From Pirellula sp. (GTDB lineage Bacteria > Planctomycetota > Planctomycetia > Pirellulales > Pirellulaceae), in contig JAJTID010000134.1 of assembly GCA_021300155.1 (NCBI GenBank), positions 1 to 40,964 on the forward strand: 40,964 nucleotides of DNA. Direction: 5' to 3'. Below the pieces are notes generated by a model, which was not told where the DNA came from, did no database searches, and worked only from the letters and a program-made list of their open reading frames with translations. Below are positions 1 to 9,005 of this stretch, piece after piece. Position 1 is the first letter of the stretch, and every line of letters starts with the position of its first letter. The position numbers and the translations under genes are program-made.

Positions 1-339
1 AGTAGGATCCCCCAACTGCTCTTCGATACGTTTTCCAGGAAAAATCTGCAACCACCGAAGAGCGACTTGCCGATCCGACCATGTAGCAACGACATCCGGC
101 CTACTTCTCAATACAACGTGCAGGTGATTGGATAGAATCGCGTACGCGAGCACATCTATACCGAAAACTGATGCTAGCTTCTCGATCCTTTGTCGGATCC
201 ATTCTTTTCTGTAAGAATAGTCTGTCCCGGTGACAGAATCCACACCGCTAAGGTAAGCCCTCCGCACGCATCTTTGAACGCAATGTAGGATGGCGATTTC
301 TTGAGGTCGAAAGACCTCAGAACGTAATGGTCTAGGCAC
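1..339 (-). CDS. REP-associated tyrosine transposase (RAYT, IS200-like Y1), N-terminal part, cut by window edge
   Basis: Reading the minus strand from a GTG at 339 gives an open frame of 113 codons that runs off the left edge. A good ribosome site (AAAGGAG) lies about 8 bases before the GTG. The product has the CVQRCVRRAYLSG stretch near residues 20-32 and an HUH-type HLH motif at residues 72-74 (SNHLHVVL), which in the Y1 family binds the metal used in single-strand cleavage. The catalytic tyrosine would be further downstream, outside the window. RAYTs are single-copy domesticated relatives of IS200 transposases that mobilise REP palindromes. A longer ATG frame on the same strand (174-482) is out of register with this signal and looks like a shadow. 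Confidence 0.8.
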   Translation of the reverse strand, partial: MPRPLRSEVFRPQEIAILHCVQRCVRRAYLSGVDSVTGTDYSYRKEWIRQRIEKLASVFGIDVLAYAILSNHLHVVLRSRPDVVATWSDRQVALRWLQIFPGKRIEEQLGDPT

Positions 340-540
340 GTCAGATTCTCCTTTCGCAAGATAATAACATCCCAACCACAAAATGAAAAGTACCAGGCAC
401 CTACAATATGAGAAATTTGAGGAGCAAAATTTGTGTGGCACGGGATGGGTAGCTCGCAATTTCGTCTCGAATTGAGGCGCATTGCGATTAAGATAAGTGG
501 TTTGAGTGTTCATTAGTCGATAAGTTTTCCAACCCTTTTT

Positions 541-3500
541 ATGCTCTCTACCACCACGCGATCAATCTGTGTACGCAGGAGGCTATCTCTCCTCTTGGCT
601 TTATCCTTCATAATGCCAGCAAGTGCGTTTTCCATACTCCTGGCACAGGATAAGAAGCCGGTGCCGCAGGTTCCGACATTGGCGGCAGAGTCCAGCGACG
701 GATCATCTGCTATCGGTACGTTTCGAGTTCCTGAGACGTTGAAATGCAGCCTCTTTGCTGCGGAGCCATTGTTTGGAAACCCTGTCGCCTTCGCTTTTGA
801 TCGATTTGGTAGGGTGTTCGTTTGCGAGTCCTATCGACAAAACAAAGGAGTGACCGACAACCGCGGACATGATGCCAAATGGCTCGATGCAGATCTCGCC
901 GCTATCACGATCTCCGATCGAATCAAATACCATCGGGAATTGCTCGGTAAAGAAGCAGAAGAGTACGAAAAGTTCGATGACATTATTCGTGTACTCGAAG
1001 ATACCGATAGCGATGGCAAAGCGGACAAAGGAACGGTCTTTGCATCTGGATTCAATGGCATCGAAGAAGGAACCGGTGCTGGAGTCCTCGTTCGCGACAA
1101 CATCGTCTACTACACGAACATTCCCAAACTCTGGGGATTGAAGGATACCAATGGCGATCTTGTCGCGGATGAGCGAATTGTCCTCTCAGATGGCTATGGT
1201 GTGCGCGTAGCGTTCCGTGGCCACGACATGCACGGCTTGATCGTCGGTCCCGATGGTCGCCTATACTTTTCCATCGGTGATCGCGGTTACTCGATCCAAA
1301 CTCCCGAAGGCAAATTCCAAGACCCTGAGAGCGGGGCCGTGTTCCGTTGCGAATTGGATGGATCCAAGCTTGAAGTGTACGCGACTGGCCTTCGCAATCC
1401 ACAAGAGCTCGCCTTTGATGACGAAGGTAACTTGTTCACCTGCGACAACAATTCTGATTCGGGAGATAAAGCACGCTGGACACAGATTGTGCGAGGTGGT
1501 GATACAGGTTGGAGGATGATGTACCAATACTTGTCCGACCGCGGCCCGTTCAATCGCGAGAAGATTTGGTACCCCTTTAGTCCTGAGTCTCCGGCTTACA
1601 TCGTTCCGCCGATTGCCAATATCAGCGACGGTCCGTCTGGATTGGTTTGCTATCCAGGAGTCGGATTGGATGGCAGTCCCGGCTTGAAGAATGCGTTCTT
1701 CCTCTGCGACTTCCGTGGACAGTCCTCCAATAGCGGCATTCGACGAATCCAGTTGAAGCCTAAAGGGGCAACCTTTGAAATCGCAAAGAACGATGAATAT
1801 ATTTGGAACCTTCTTGCAACAGATGTCGATTTCGCACCGGATGGCAGCATGTTGGTGAGCGATTGGGTAAACGGTTGGAACGGCGAGAACAAAGGTCGTC
1901 TCTATCGATTCGACTCCAATACGGATTCCGTGAAAGAGGAAGGCGCGGCCAGTGCGAAACTTTTGAAGCAAGGTGCCGCATCCATGGATGACGCCTCCTT
2001 GCTGAAACTATTCAAGCATGCAGATCGTCGCGTTCGTCTCGAAGCTCAATGGGAATTGGCAAAGCGAGGGAAGTCCAAGCTGTTGGCCGATCTCTTCTCA
2101 ACTGCCAATACGAGGAACGAGAAACTACACGCAGTATGGGGATTGGGACAAATCGCTCGTCACGCAAACGATTCAATTGCAATAACGACGCTACAGACGG
2201 CCCTCGAGGAATCGGACGAGTACGTGGTAGCTCGCGCTTGTGAGATGTTAGCTGATAGCGGATTTGAACTTCCGTCAAGTCTATGGTCTACACTTGCGAA
2301 ACATGCTTCACCGATCGTGCAAACGCAGGCGATGTTGGCTATCGGTAAACGCAAAGCGAAGGTTTCCCTCGAAGAAGTTGCTGCAATTGTTGTTGCCAAT
2401 CAAGATCGCGACCCAGTTTTGCGTCACGCGGCATCGATGGCATTCGCGGGTACGATTGACGAAGCTGGCATTGCGAAATGGAGCCGACATCCTGAAGGGT
2501 CCGTAAGAGTGGTATTGGCAGTCGCATTGCGAAAGGCCAGGAATCTCGGTATTGCTACTTTGCTCAATGACTCGTCCCTGCGTGTTGTTCGCGAAGCCGC
2601 ACGGGCCATTTATGATGTTCCTGAATTGAATGCTGCATTGCCATTGCTTGCCTCAGTGACCATCGCCAAGGAGTTTGACGAGCCGATCACAAGACGAATA
2701 CTGCATGCCAACTATCGATTGGGGGGCGATTCGAGCATCGATCGCTTGGTACAGTTTGCGGTATCCGATGTGGGTAGTGATTCCATGCGAGCAGAGGCCG
2801 TATCGTTGCTTGGCGACTGGGCTGCTCCCGGGCTACGTGACAAAATCATGAACAGACATCTTCCATTGGAGCAACGCCCAACGAATGTAGTCCTTGCTAA
2901 ATTGCAACAGAACGTAGCGCAACTTGCTGCGGCTCCCGACGAAGTGCGTGACCAGTTCTTTGCGGTCGCTACCAAGTTTGAAATGAAGGAGGTCGCATCT
3001 TTGCTGGTAGGCATTCTTGACGACGCGAAGGCTTCACCGAAACGACGAGCGGATGTCATCGTAGCCTTGAGTGCACTCAAGCCCGAAGCGTTAGATTCCA
3101 TTCGTGATACGCTATTGGTTGATCCGCAGTCCGTCGTGCGCGTCGCAGCGCTCAAATCGTTGCTTAAGAAAGATGAAGCCAAGGGGATCACTGCATTAGA
3201 AAAGGCCATCGGTTCCTCGGATACGATGGAACGACAATCCGCCTGGGATCTGGTTGCGACCATCGACGCTTCGAAGACACAACCAATTCTTGAGGCGGGC
3301 ATGAGCAACTACGTACGTGGTTCTTTGCCCAAGGATTGTATGTTGAATTTCCAAGATGCAGTCAAAGCGAGCGGGACAGATGATTTGAAAAAGAAGATAA
3401 CGAAGATCATCAATGGCCGTGTTGACAAACAAACTACAGTCCCCAAAGAAGCGTACGAAGATTGTCTCGAAGGAGGAGATATATACAAAGGACGAGAACT

Positions 3501-3945
3501 ATTCTTTACCCGTAGCAATCTGTCCTGCGTTCGCTGTCACAAGGTTGGATCCGTAGGTGGTGAAGTCGGTCCGATTCTAAGCGAATTAGGAAAGCAAAAA
3601 GATCGTGGGTATCTTCTCGAAGCGATTGTTACTCCCAATGCAGCGATAGCTCAAGGATTTGAGACCACGATTATTCTTACTGATGATGACGATACGATAT
3701 CTGGGGTACTGAAGTCGGAAGACAGCAAGATGCTTCGAGTCATGGACGCCCAAGGCCTCCTTATTGAGGTAGAGAAGGAAACCATCGTGAATCGCAAGAA
3801 AGGACAATCCTCGATGCCGGCAGACTTAATGAAGTATCTGACGAGGCGTGAACTTCGTGACTTGGTAGCTTATCTGGCTTCGTTAGATGGAAGCGAGAGT
3901 GCGATCAAGAAGTTCGGGGACGCAGGCGGCCACTCGGTGGAGTAG
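541..3945 (+). CDS. PVC-type secreted c-type cytochrome: membrane-bound-dehydrogenase propeller + HEAT repeats + CxxCH haem domain
   Basis: This 1134-residue protein begins with a signal peptide (basic RRR, then a hydrophobic run to about residue 35). Residues about 60-460 resemble the planctomycete/verrucomicrobial membrane-bound dehydrogenase propeller domain, with repeated DxDxDG-like loops such as DTDSDGKADKG and DTNGDLVADE that may bind calcium. Residues about 480-960 are alanine/leucine-rich helical repeats of HEAT type. The C-terminus has one haem c attachment motif, CVRCH at residues 996-1000, followed by GEVGPILSELG, as in the PVC haem-binding family. Such proteins are exported and often thought to take part in polysaccharide or alcohol oxidation; the substrate here is unknown. 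It stands alone and faces the next gene convergently. Confidence 0.9.
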   Translation: MLSTTTRSICVRRRLSLLLALSFIMPASAFSILLAQDKKPVPQVPTLAAESSDGSSAIGTFRVPETLKCSLFAAEPLFGNPVAFAFDRFGRVFVCESYRQNKGVTDNRGHDAKWLDADLAAITISDRIKYHRELLGKEAEEYEKFDDIIRVLEDTDSDGKADKGTVFASGFNGIEEGTGAGVLVRDNIVYYTNIPKLWGLKDTNGDLVADERIVLSDGYGVRVAFRGHDMHGLIVGPDGRLYFSIGDRGYSIQTPEGKFQDPESGAVFRCELDGSKLEVYATGLRNPQELAFDDEGNLFTCDNNSDSGDKARWTQIVRGGDTGWRMMYQYLSDRGPFNREKIWYPFSPESPAYIVPPIANISDGPSGLVCYPGVGLDGSPGLKNAFFLCDFRGQSSNSGIRRIQLKPKGATFEIAKNDEYIWNLLATDVDFAPDGSMLVSDWVNGWNGENKGRLYRFDSNTDSVKEEGAASAKLLKQGAASMDDASLLKLFKHADRRVRLEAQWELAKRGKSKLLADLFSTANTRNEKLHAVWGLGQIARHANDSIAITTLQTALEESDEYVVARACEMLADSGFELPSSLWSTLAKHASPIVQTQAMLAIGKRKAKVSLEEVAAIVVANQDRDPVLRHAASMAFAGTIDEAGIAKWSRHPEGSVRVVLAVALRKARNLGIATLLNDSSLRVVREAARAIYDVPELNAALPLLASVTIAKEFDEPITRRILHANYRLGGDSSIDRLVQFAVSDVGSDSMRAEAVSLLGDWAAPGLRDKIMNRHLPLEQRPTNVVLAKLQQNVAQLAAAPDEVRDQFFAVATKFEMKEVASLLVGILDDAKASPKRRADVIVALSALKPEALDSIRDTLLVDPQSVVRVAALKSLLKKDEAKGITALEKAIGSSDTMERQSAWDLVATIDASKTQPILEAGMSNYVRGSLPKDCMLNFQDAVKASGTDDLKKKITKIINGRVDKQTTVPKEAYEDCLEGGDIYKGRELFFTRSNLSCVRCHKVGSVGGEVGPILSELGKQKDRGYLLEAIVTPNAAIAQGFETTIILTDDDDTISGVLKSEDSKMLRVMDAQGLLIEVEKETIVNRKKGQSSMPADLMKYLTRRELRDLVAYLASLDGSESAIKKFGDAGGHSVE

Positions 3946-3979
3946 ATAGGCAACCGGTGCAGAAGTACATTGGTATGAC

Positions 3980-4070
3980 TCGTTTAACCGTTAGCAGCGT
4001 TTAATAGTCAGCCGAAGGCGTTCTTCGTTGTAATATTCTTCGCGTGCGCCTGCGGCTGACCGTTAAACGA
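3980..4070. repeat. Nested inverted repeat between convergent genes (terminator or REP-like)
   Basis: Two nested arms are visible. The outer arm TCGTTTAAC (3980-3988) pairs with GTTAAACGA (4062-4070). The inner arm GTCAGCCGAAGGCG (4007-4020) pairs with CGCCTGCGGCTGAC (4047-4060) with one mismatch. The element fills most of the 154-base gap between two genes that converge, so it may act as a bidirectional terminator. The GCCGCAGGCG-type core is also typical of dispersed planctomycete palindromes. Confidence 0.6.
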
Positions 4071-4099
4071 AACTTTCGAACCAGTATTTATTCATTCGC

Positions 4100-6181
4100 C
4101 TACGTGGTTCCGTCGCTCGCTCCCCAAGAAGAGAGGATCTCTAATCCCTTGGACTCGAGAAGTTTGTAGCATTGTGGCAAATCAAACTGCTTTAGCTGTC
4201 CGTCGACCAGAAAGGCCAAAGGCCACGAGTACGCTTCTGTCTCCGCGATCTCTTGGAACGAGCGAAGCGCGTTCTTTAGCGTTACTTTGGTAACGAATGG
4301 CGATTGCGTTGCCGCCAGAGTCGCGACCAAAGCGCCCCAGCCATTGCCAACTAAATGGACCGATCGATAGCCGAGGCTTGCCAGCCATCGAGTTACTTGC
4401 ATCGCATCCCACACTCGCTGTCCAAGGACAGGTCGATCCAGCATCAAGCCGTGAGCCGATTGGAAATAGTCACTGCCGTAGACACTATTGAAAGTGTCCT
4501 TGCCGCATGTGTCGGGTTGCGATTCGCCTATTCCTCGAACATCGCAAATATAGACGTCTGCCTCGCTGTTGTTCTGAACAAGCGTATGCACCAGTGCATC
4601 ACTTCTTGCTTCCTGATCCGCCGAGCGATGCGAAATGTACAAAATTGCCCGCTCTTTCGAACGCACGGGACGCGATGTCCAGCTTTCTTCAAATAATCCA
4701 GAAGCCAATGCATGAATTCCAGGCTCAGTCTCGACAGCATAAGTGCAGTAGTTCTTCGACGGATACTTGCGATTTCCAACGCCGCGAAGGATACGATAGT
4801 CCGGCGCAGCGGAGTGTTCTGGAAGCCGGAGCAATTCACGGACCTTCTTGATCAACTCCTCAGCGTATCGTGTTTCCCGAGACTTCGCTAACTCTTCCGC
4901 ACGTTGCCGAGTCATCGAGAAGACTGTTCTAGAGCCGATATCTCCAACGGATCCGCGCGGCGTACACCAAAGGGTTTCGTCTTTCTCAAGGATCAATTTT
5001 GGTTCGGCACCGTCTCCTTCGATCCGGGTTTGTTGGTTGAAGAAACGATACATCGCCTCGCGATTTTCCTGGGAGTAACCATGATACGAGCTACCGATAT
5101 GCAAACGGATGTTGTCAGGTTTGCCGAGTAACGTGTAGAGACGCTTAAGACGACCAGATGCTTCTTCGGCACCGCGAGCGTCAAAGTAGTCCTTCTCTTG
5201 AGCCACAATCACAATCGGCTTGGGTGCTAAGGCTGCCAGAAAATCGCAATGATCGAGTCCGAGGCTCAGCGCGCGCGGTGGACACTGTTCTGTATCGGCA
5301 GGCAGTTCGTTCTCGGCATTTCGACGAAAGGTTGTTACGAAACATGCGGGAGCTGCCATGGTCCAGCGTTGCTCAACCGCGCATAGCCAAGTCGTTTGCG
5401 TGCCACCACCGGAGTTCCCAGTAAGTCCGATATGATTCGGATCCACTTCGTCTCGCGAGAGCAAGTAGTCCAATGCTCGAATCCCGTCCCATGCGAACCA
5501 GCTTCCTAGAAACTCTCCAACCAAGTATTGTTGGTTACCCATTTGGATATGTTCGTTCACTCCAGGCGAGAACTTGGACTTTGAGTCTGGGGTCGAGTAT
5601 TGAAGTCGTTCTCCTTGTCCGATGGGATCATAGATCAGAACAACATATCCCTGCCTCGCGAGCCCTTGAGCGAAAAACTGATAAGCCTCTGCGGCCTTTC
5701 CATTCGCCGAATGGCCACAGGTTCCGACAACTCCTGGGCATTTTCCGGTCCGTTTGGGAACGTACAAATTCGCAGTCACGAGAAAACCTGGGCGGCTTTC
5801 AAAGATGACATTTTCGATTCGATATGTGTCTCGTTCTTCGACTCGAGTGGTCCTTGCGAGAAGCGGAGTCTTTTCAGGCTCCGGTCCGAAACACAATCGC
5901 GCTCTCTGTTGACAGGACTTCACGTAGGCCATCGCATCTTGTTCTGTACGAAGAGCATCGCGAAGTGCATTCCCACGACGTTCCGCCTCGCGAACTTGTT
6001 GAACAAGCCATTCTTGAGTCATTCGTGGAAATCGATGGAGCGGAGCCAATGTGTCGGCGGTTCGAGTCTTGACATCTTGTCCAGGTGCAAATGAACAGGT
6101 TACCCCACTCATACCAAACGCGGCAGACAAGCCAGCTCCCTCAAGGAAATACCTTCTCGACGAAAAACGTGATGATTTCAT
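4100..6181 (-). CDS. Tat-exported alpha/beta hydrolase (acetyl xylan esterase/dienelactone hydrolase type), two hydrolase domains
   Basis: The 693-residue product starts with a twin-arginine signal (SSRRYFLEGAG, residues 7-17), so it is probably exported folded. The first hydrolase domain (about 110-380) shows an oxyanion region GTCGHSANG, the strand YDPIGQGE, a nucleophile elbow GNSGGG with Ser257, and a late HIGSSYHGYS stretch that could hold the catalytic histidine. This pattern fits the AXE1-like esterases common in planctomycetes. A second alpha/beta domain occupies the C-terminal third, but its elbow reads VGNGWGA, with glycine in place of the serine, so it is probably not catalytic. 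The substrate, perhaps an acetylated polysaccharide, is inferred only from the family. Confidence 0.8.
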   Translation of the reverse strand: MKSSRFSSRRYFLEGAGLSAAFGMSGVTCSFAPGQDVKTRTADTLAPLHRFPRMTQEWLVQQVREAERRGNALRDALRTEQDAMAYVKSCQQRARLCFGPEPEKTPLLARTTRVEERDTYRIENVIFESRPGFLVTANLYVPKRTGKCPGVVGTCGHSANGKAAEAYQFFAQGLARQGYVVLIYDPIGQGERLQYSTPDSKSKFSPGVNEHIQMGNQQYLVGEFLGSWFAWDGIRALDYLLSRDEVDPNHIGLTGNSGGGTQTTWLCAVEQRWTMAAPACFVTTFRRNAENELPADTEQCPPRALSLGLDHCDFLAALAPKPIVIVAQEKDYFDARGAEEASGRLKRLYTLLGKPDNIRLHIGSSYHGYSQENREAMYRFFNQQTRIEGDGAEPKLILEKDETLWCTPRGSVGDIGSRTVFSMTRQRAEELAKSRETRYAEELIKKVRELLRLPEHSAAPDYRILRGVGNRKYPSKNYCTYAVETEPGIHALASGLFEESWTSRPVRSKERAILYISHRSADQEARSDALVHTLVQNNSEADVYICDVRGIGESQPDTCGKDTFNSVYGSDYFQSAHGLMLDRPVLGQRVWDAMQVTRWLASLGYRSVHLVGNGWGALVATLAATQSPFVTKVTLKNALRSFQEIAETEAYSWPLAFLVDGQLKQFDLPQCYKLLESKGLEILSSWGASDGTT

Positions 6182-6353
6182 GACTTGATAGTCCTTATGG
6201 AGTGTCCTTTAGGTTTGTTCGCTTTCCAATCAGCGATCGATTATACTCTCGTGAACCAACTCCATTGGAGCCGAGGCGTTTTCATGTGCGGTTCCAAGGA
6301 ATGGTCCTCTACATCCTACCTGTTTTTCCCACCACGTTTCCGCTCTATTATCC

Positions 6354-7286
6354 ATGTTCGTCAGAATATCATTCATGGTTGCTGCCTTGTGCTTTGTCGG
6401 GCAGTTGCACCAGCAAGCGATCGGGCAAGAAGTCAGCCTCGTCTCTTTAGCTAATCCGATAGCTGCGGCCAACAAGATTCGGCCGATGCAAAGTATTGGA
6501 ACAGCAACGTTGCAGGCAGAAGGTACTCTTTTGCTCTGCGGCGGCGGGACGATTCCTAAAGTCGTTCGCGATCGCTTTTACCAAAGCGGCAAAGGGGCAC
6601 AAGGAACATTGGTCGTCATCCCCACGGCATCAGAGCAGTCGGATCGAGGAGACTTTGCAAGATTCATTGAATACTGGTCGGAGTTTCGATGGCAAAACGT
6701 AGAGATCTTGCATATGGATAATCGCGAGGCTTCCTTTCGGGACGATTCCGCTTTGCGTCTTTTAGAGCAAGCGACTGCGGTTTGGATTGCGGGTGGAGAT
6801 CAGAGTCGACTTGCAGAGCGTTATGCAGGAACGCCGATTGAGTCCGGTTTGAAGGCGTTGATCCATCGAGGTGGGATCGTTGGCGGAACGAGTGCGGGAG
6901 CGGCGATTGCCTCGGACTCGATGATTTCTGGAGGCTATTGCGAGCCGACGATGTCGCGAGGCTTTACGATGTTGACGAAAGCCATCGTGGACCAACATTT
7001 TTCGCAAAAAGGCCGCTCCATGCGATTGCGGACTGCGATCTGTCAATCCCCGGAGAGAACTGGGATCGGAATTGATGAGTCCACTGGTTTGTTCATTAGT
7101 CCTCAAAAGTCGAAAGTCGTTGGGGAAGGAAGTGTATTCGTCTACAAAATGAATGGGAAATCAAATAGTGCACCGATCGAGTCGCCATCGCAAAGCTTTC
7201 TCGACTTCGAGAGTGTGATGGATACAACACAATTGCTAAACGGCGATGAAATTGCCACGCTCGATCTAGACGTATTTGCGAATTAA
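6354..7286 (+). CDS. Secreted cyanophycinase-like peptidase (S51 family)
   Basis: The 310-residue protein has an N-terminal hydrophobic signal (residues 3-25, ending near AIGQE). It carries family S51 landmarks: LLCGGGTIP near 60, VVIPTASE near 87, WIAGGDQ near 144, the serine nucleophile in GGTSAGAA (Ser180) and DQHFSQKGR with His215. Cyanophycinases cut cyanophycin (multi-L-arginyl-poly-aspartate) to beta-Asp-Arg dipeptides; exported versions scavenge the polymer from outside. It lies 17 bases before moaE and may share a transcript, although no functional link is known. Related S51 dipeptidases (PepE) are shorter, so cyanophycinase is the better reading. Confidence 0.82.
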   Translation: MFVRISFMVAALCFVGQLHQQAIGQEVSLVSLANPIAAANKIRPMQSIGTATLQAEGTLLLCGGGTIPKVVRDRFYQSGKGAQGTLVVIPTASEQSDRGDFARFIEYWSEFRWQNVEILHMDNREASFRDDSALRLLEQATAVWIAGGDQSRLAERYAGTPIESGLKALIHRGGIVGGTSAGAAIASDSMISGGYCEPTMSRGFTMLTKAIVDQHFSQKGRSMRLRTAICQSPERTGIGIDESTGLFISPQKSKVVGEGSVFVYKMNGKSNSAPIESPSQSFLDFESVMDTTQLLNGDEIATLDLDVFAN

Positions 7287-7303
7287 GCAAACAATTCGGA
7301 TCT

Positions 7304-7729
7304 ATGATTGAGATAACAACTGATCCGATACCTGTCTCCAGGCTTGTCTCCCTTTGCACTGACGAAGAGTGCGGTGCCACTTTAATGTTTCTTGGGACGA
7401 CGCGCCGTTGGACCAATGGTATTGAAACGGCGTATTTGGAATATGAATCGTATGCTGAGATGGCACTTTCCAAAATGCACGAATTGGCAGACGAAGCCAA
7501 ACAACGTTGGCCGATCAAAAAGCTCTGCATGGTCCATCGCATCGGCCGTGTTGAAGTAAAAGAACCGAGTGTCGCGATTGTGGTTAGCACGCCCCATCGA
7601 GCAGAGGCGTTTGCGTCTGGGCAATGGCTCATCGATGAACTCAAGCGCCGGGTACCGATTTGGAAGAAAGAGTGGTTCACGGTTGCTGCACCGCAATGGA
7701 TCCACCCTCAACCAACGAGCGAGCCATGA
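7304..7729 (+). CDS. moaE: Molybdopterin synthase catalytic subunit MoaE
   Basis: The 141-residue product matches MoaE along its length: a GATLMFLGTTR segment near residues 24-34, a YLEYESYAEMA stretch near 45-55, the HRIGRVEVKEPSVAIVVSTPHRAEAF core near 80-105, and the terminal KRRVPIWKKEW with the lysines that act in sulphur transfer to precursor Z. MoaE works with the small sulphur carrier MoaD to make molybdopterin in the cytoplasm; no moaD is seen nearby. The stop codon overlaps the moaA start as ATGA, which indicates translational coupling. Confidence 0.93.
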   Translation: MIEITTDPIPVSRLVSLCTDEECGATLMFLGTTRRWTNGIETAYLEYESYAEMALSKMHELADEAKQRWPIKKLCMVHRIGRVEVKEPSVAIVVSTPHRAEAFASGQWLIDELKRRVPIWKKEWFTVAAPQWIHPQPTSEP

Positions 7730-8730
7730 TGTTTCCTCCTTTGGTTGATTCCTTTGGCCGCATTCATACATCGTTGCGCGTAAGCGTCACGGACGCGTGC
7801 AACATTCGGTGCAGGTATTGCATGCCGGAATTCGTGAAAGGGTTCCTTCCACAAGATCAGCTACTTTCCTTCGAATCGATCGAACGGGTCGTTCGAGTTT
7901 TGGCAAAGAGCGGAATCAAGAAAGTTCGCTTGACGGGAGGCGAACCGTTGATGCGGCAAAACCTAGCCCAATTAGTCAAGCGGCTTGCGAGTATCGAAGG
8001 TCTGGAGCAGATTGCCATGACAACCAATGGCATGTTGCTCCCACCGATGGTGCATCAACTAGCGGAGTATGGACTGACACATGTAAATGTCTCGTTGGAT
8101 ACACTTCGAGAAGAGTCGTTTCGCAAGATGTCGCGTCGAAACGGGATCGAGCAAGTGATCGCGGGCATTGAGTCTGCCTTGCCAACGAAAATGGTTGTGC
8201 GATTGAACGCCTTGGTGTTGCGTGATATCAACTTGGACGATTGCATTCCGTTGGTGGAGTTCGCCTTGGAGCGGTGTCTCTTTATTCGGTTCATTGAATT
8301 CATGCCGTTGGATGCGGATCGCCAGTGGAGCCGAGATCAAGTGGTGACGGGCGACGAGCTGCGTGCAATCCTGGAGACTCGGTTTGGTCCGTTGGTGCCA
8401 TTGGAAAGAGCTGATCCGGCGCAACCAGCAACCGACTTTGGTTTCGCAGGGCGAACGGAACGATCGGGTGGCGTTGGGTTTATTGATCCAGTATCAAAAC
8501 CGTTCTGCGAAAGTTGCAATCGCTTGCGGTTGACGGCCGAGGGCAAGTTCCGAAATTGTTTATTCGGACGCGAAGAGTGGGATATTCGTCAAGCGGTCGA
8601 GAGTGGAGTATCGGATGACGCGATTTATACGATTGTGGCAAACTGTGTTGGGGCCAAGTATGCATCACATGGGATCTCGACAAGTCAATTCCTACAGCCG
8701 CCGCGTGCCATGTACCAAATCGGCGGTTAG
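7726..8730 (+). CDS. moaA: GTP 3',8-cyclase MoaA (radical SAM)
   Basis: The start is placed at ATG 7726, which overlaps the moaE stop. An in-frame ATG at 7660 exists but would overlap moaE by 70 bases. The 334-residue protein has the radical SAM cluster CNIRCRYC (Cys25, Cys29, Cys32), the GGEPL motif, and the second C-terminal iron-sulphur cluster as CESC...NC (Cys261, Cys264, Cys278). It ends in the GG dipeptide known to be needed in MoaA for activity. It catalyses the first step of molybdenum cofactor synthesis, rearranging GTP to 3',8-cyclo-GTP. With moaE it forms a small operon; moaC is not visible. Confidence 0.94.
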   Translation: MMFPPLVDSFGRIHTSLRVSVTDACNIRCRYCMPEFVKGFLPQDQLLSFESIERVVRVLAKSGIKKVRLTGGEPLMRQNLAQLVKRLASIEGLEQIAMTTNGMLLPPMVHQLAEYGLTHVNVSLDTLREESFRKMSRRNGIEQVIAGIESALPTKMVVRLNALVLRDINLDDCIPLVEFALERCLFIRFIEFMPLDADRQWSRDQVVTGDELRAILETRFGPLVPLERADPAQPATDFGFAGRTERSGGVGFIDPVSKPFCESCNRLRLTAEGKFRNCLFGREEWDIRQAVESGVSDDAIYTIVANCVGAKYASHGISTSQFLQPPRAMYQIGG

Positions 8731-9005
8731 TGAAGTATGTCTACCTGTTTTGTCGGTTCATTAGCCGTTTTGGTCGTTCTTCGCTCGGCCCTTCCATGTC
8801 GCTTGCGATGGTCCAATGAAGAGCGTCGCCGGTAACCCAACTTGGATCGGTATTGTTTCGAAATACGAGGGCGAAATATAAATTGTCGCCCCTTCGGTAT
8901 TCCAATTTGTCAGGAATGTTTCCGTGGTTGTTGTTACAATCAGGATGCGTCCGTTTTTGGCCTAGTTCCTTTGAGATTGGCTTGATTGAGAAGATGCAAT
9001 AGTTT

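Noticed and set aside
174-482. 102-codon ATG frame on the minus strand at the left edge
   Set aside because: It is out of register with the RAYT frame that starts at GTG 339, which carries the HUH motif and a ribosome site.
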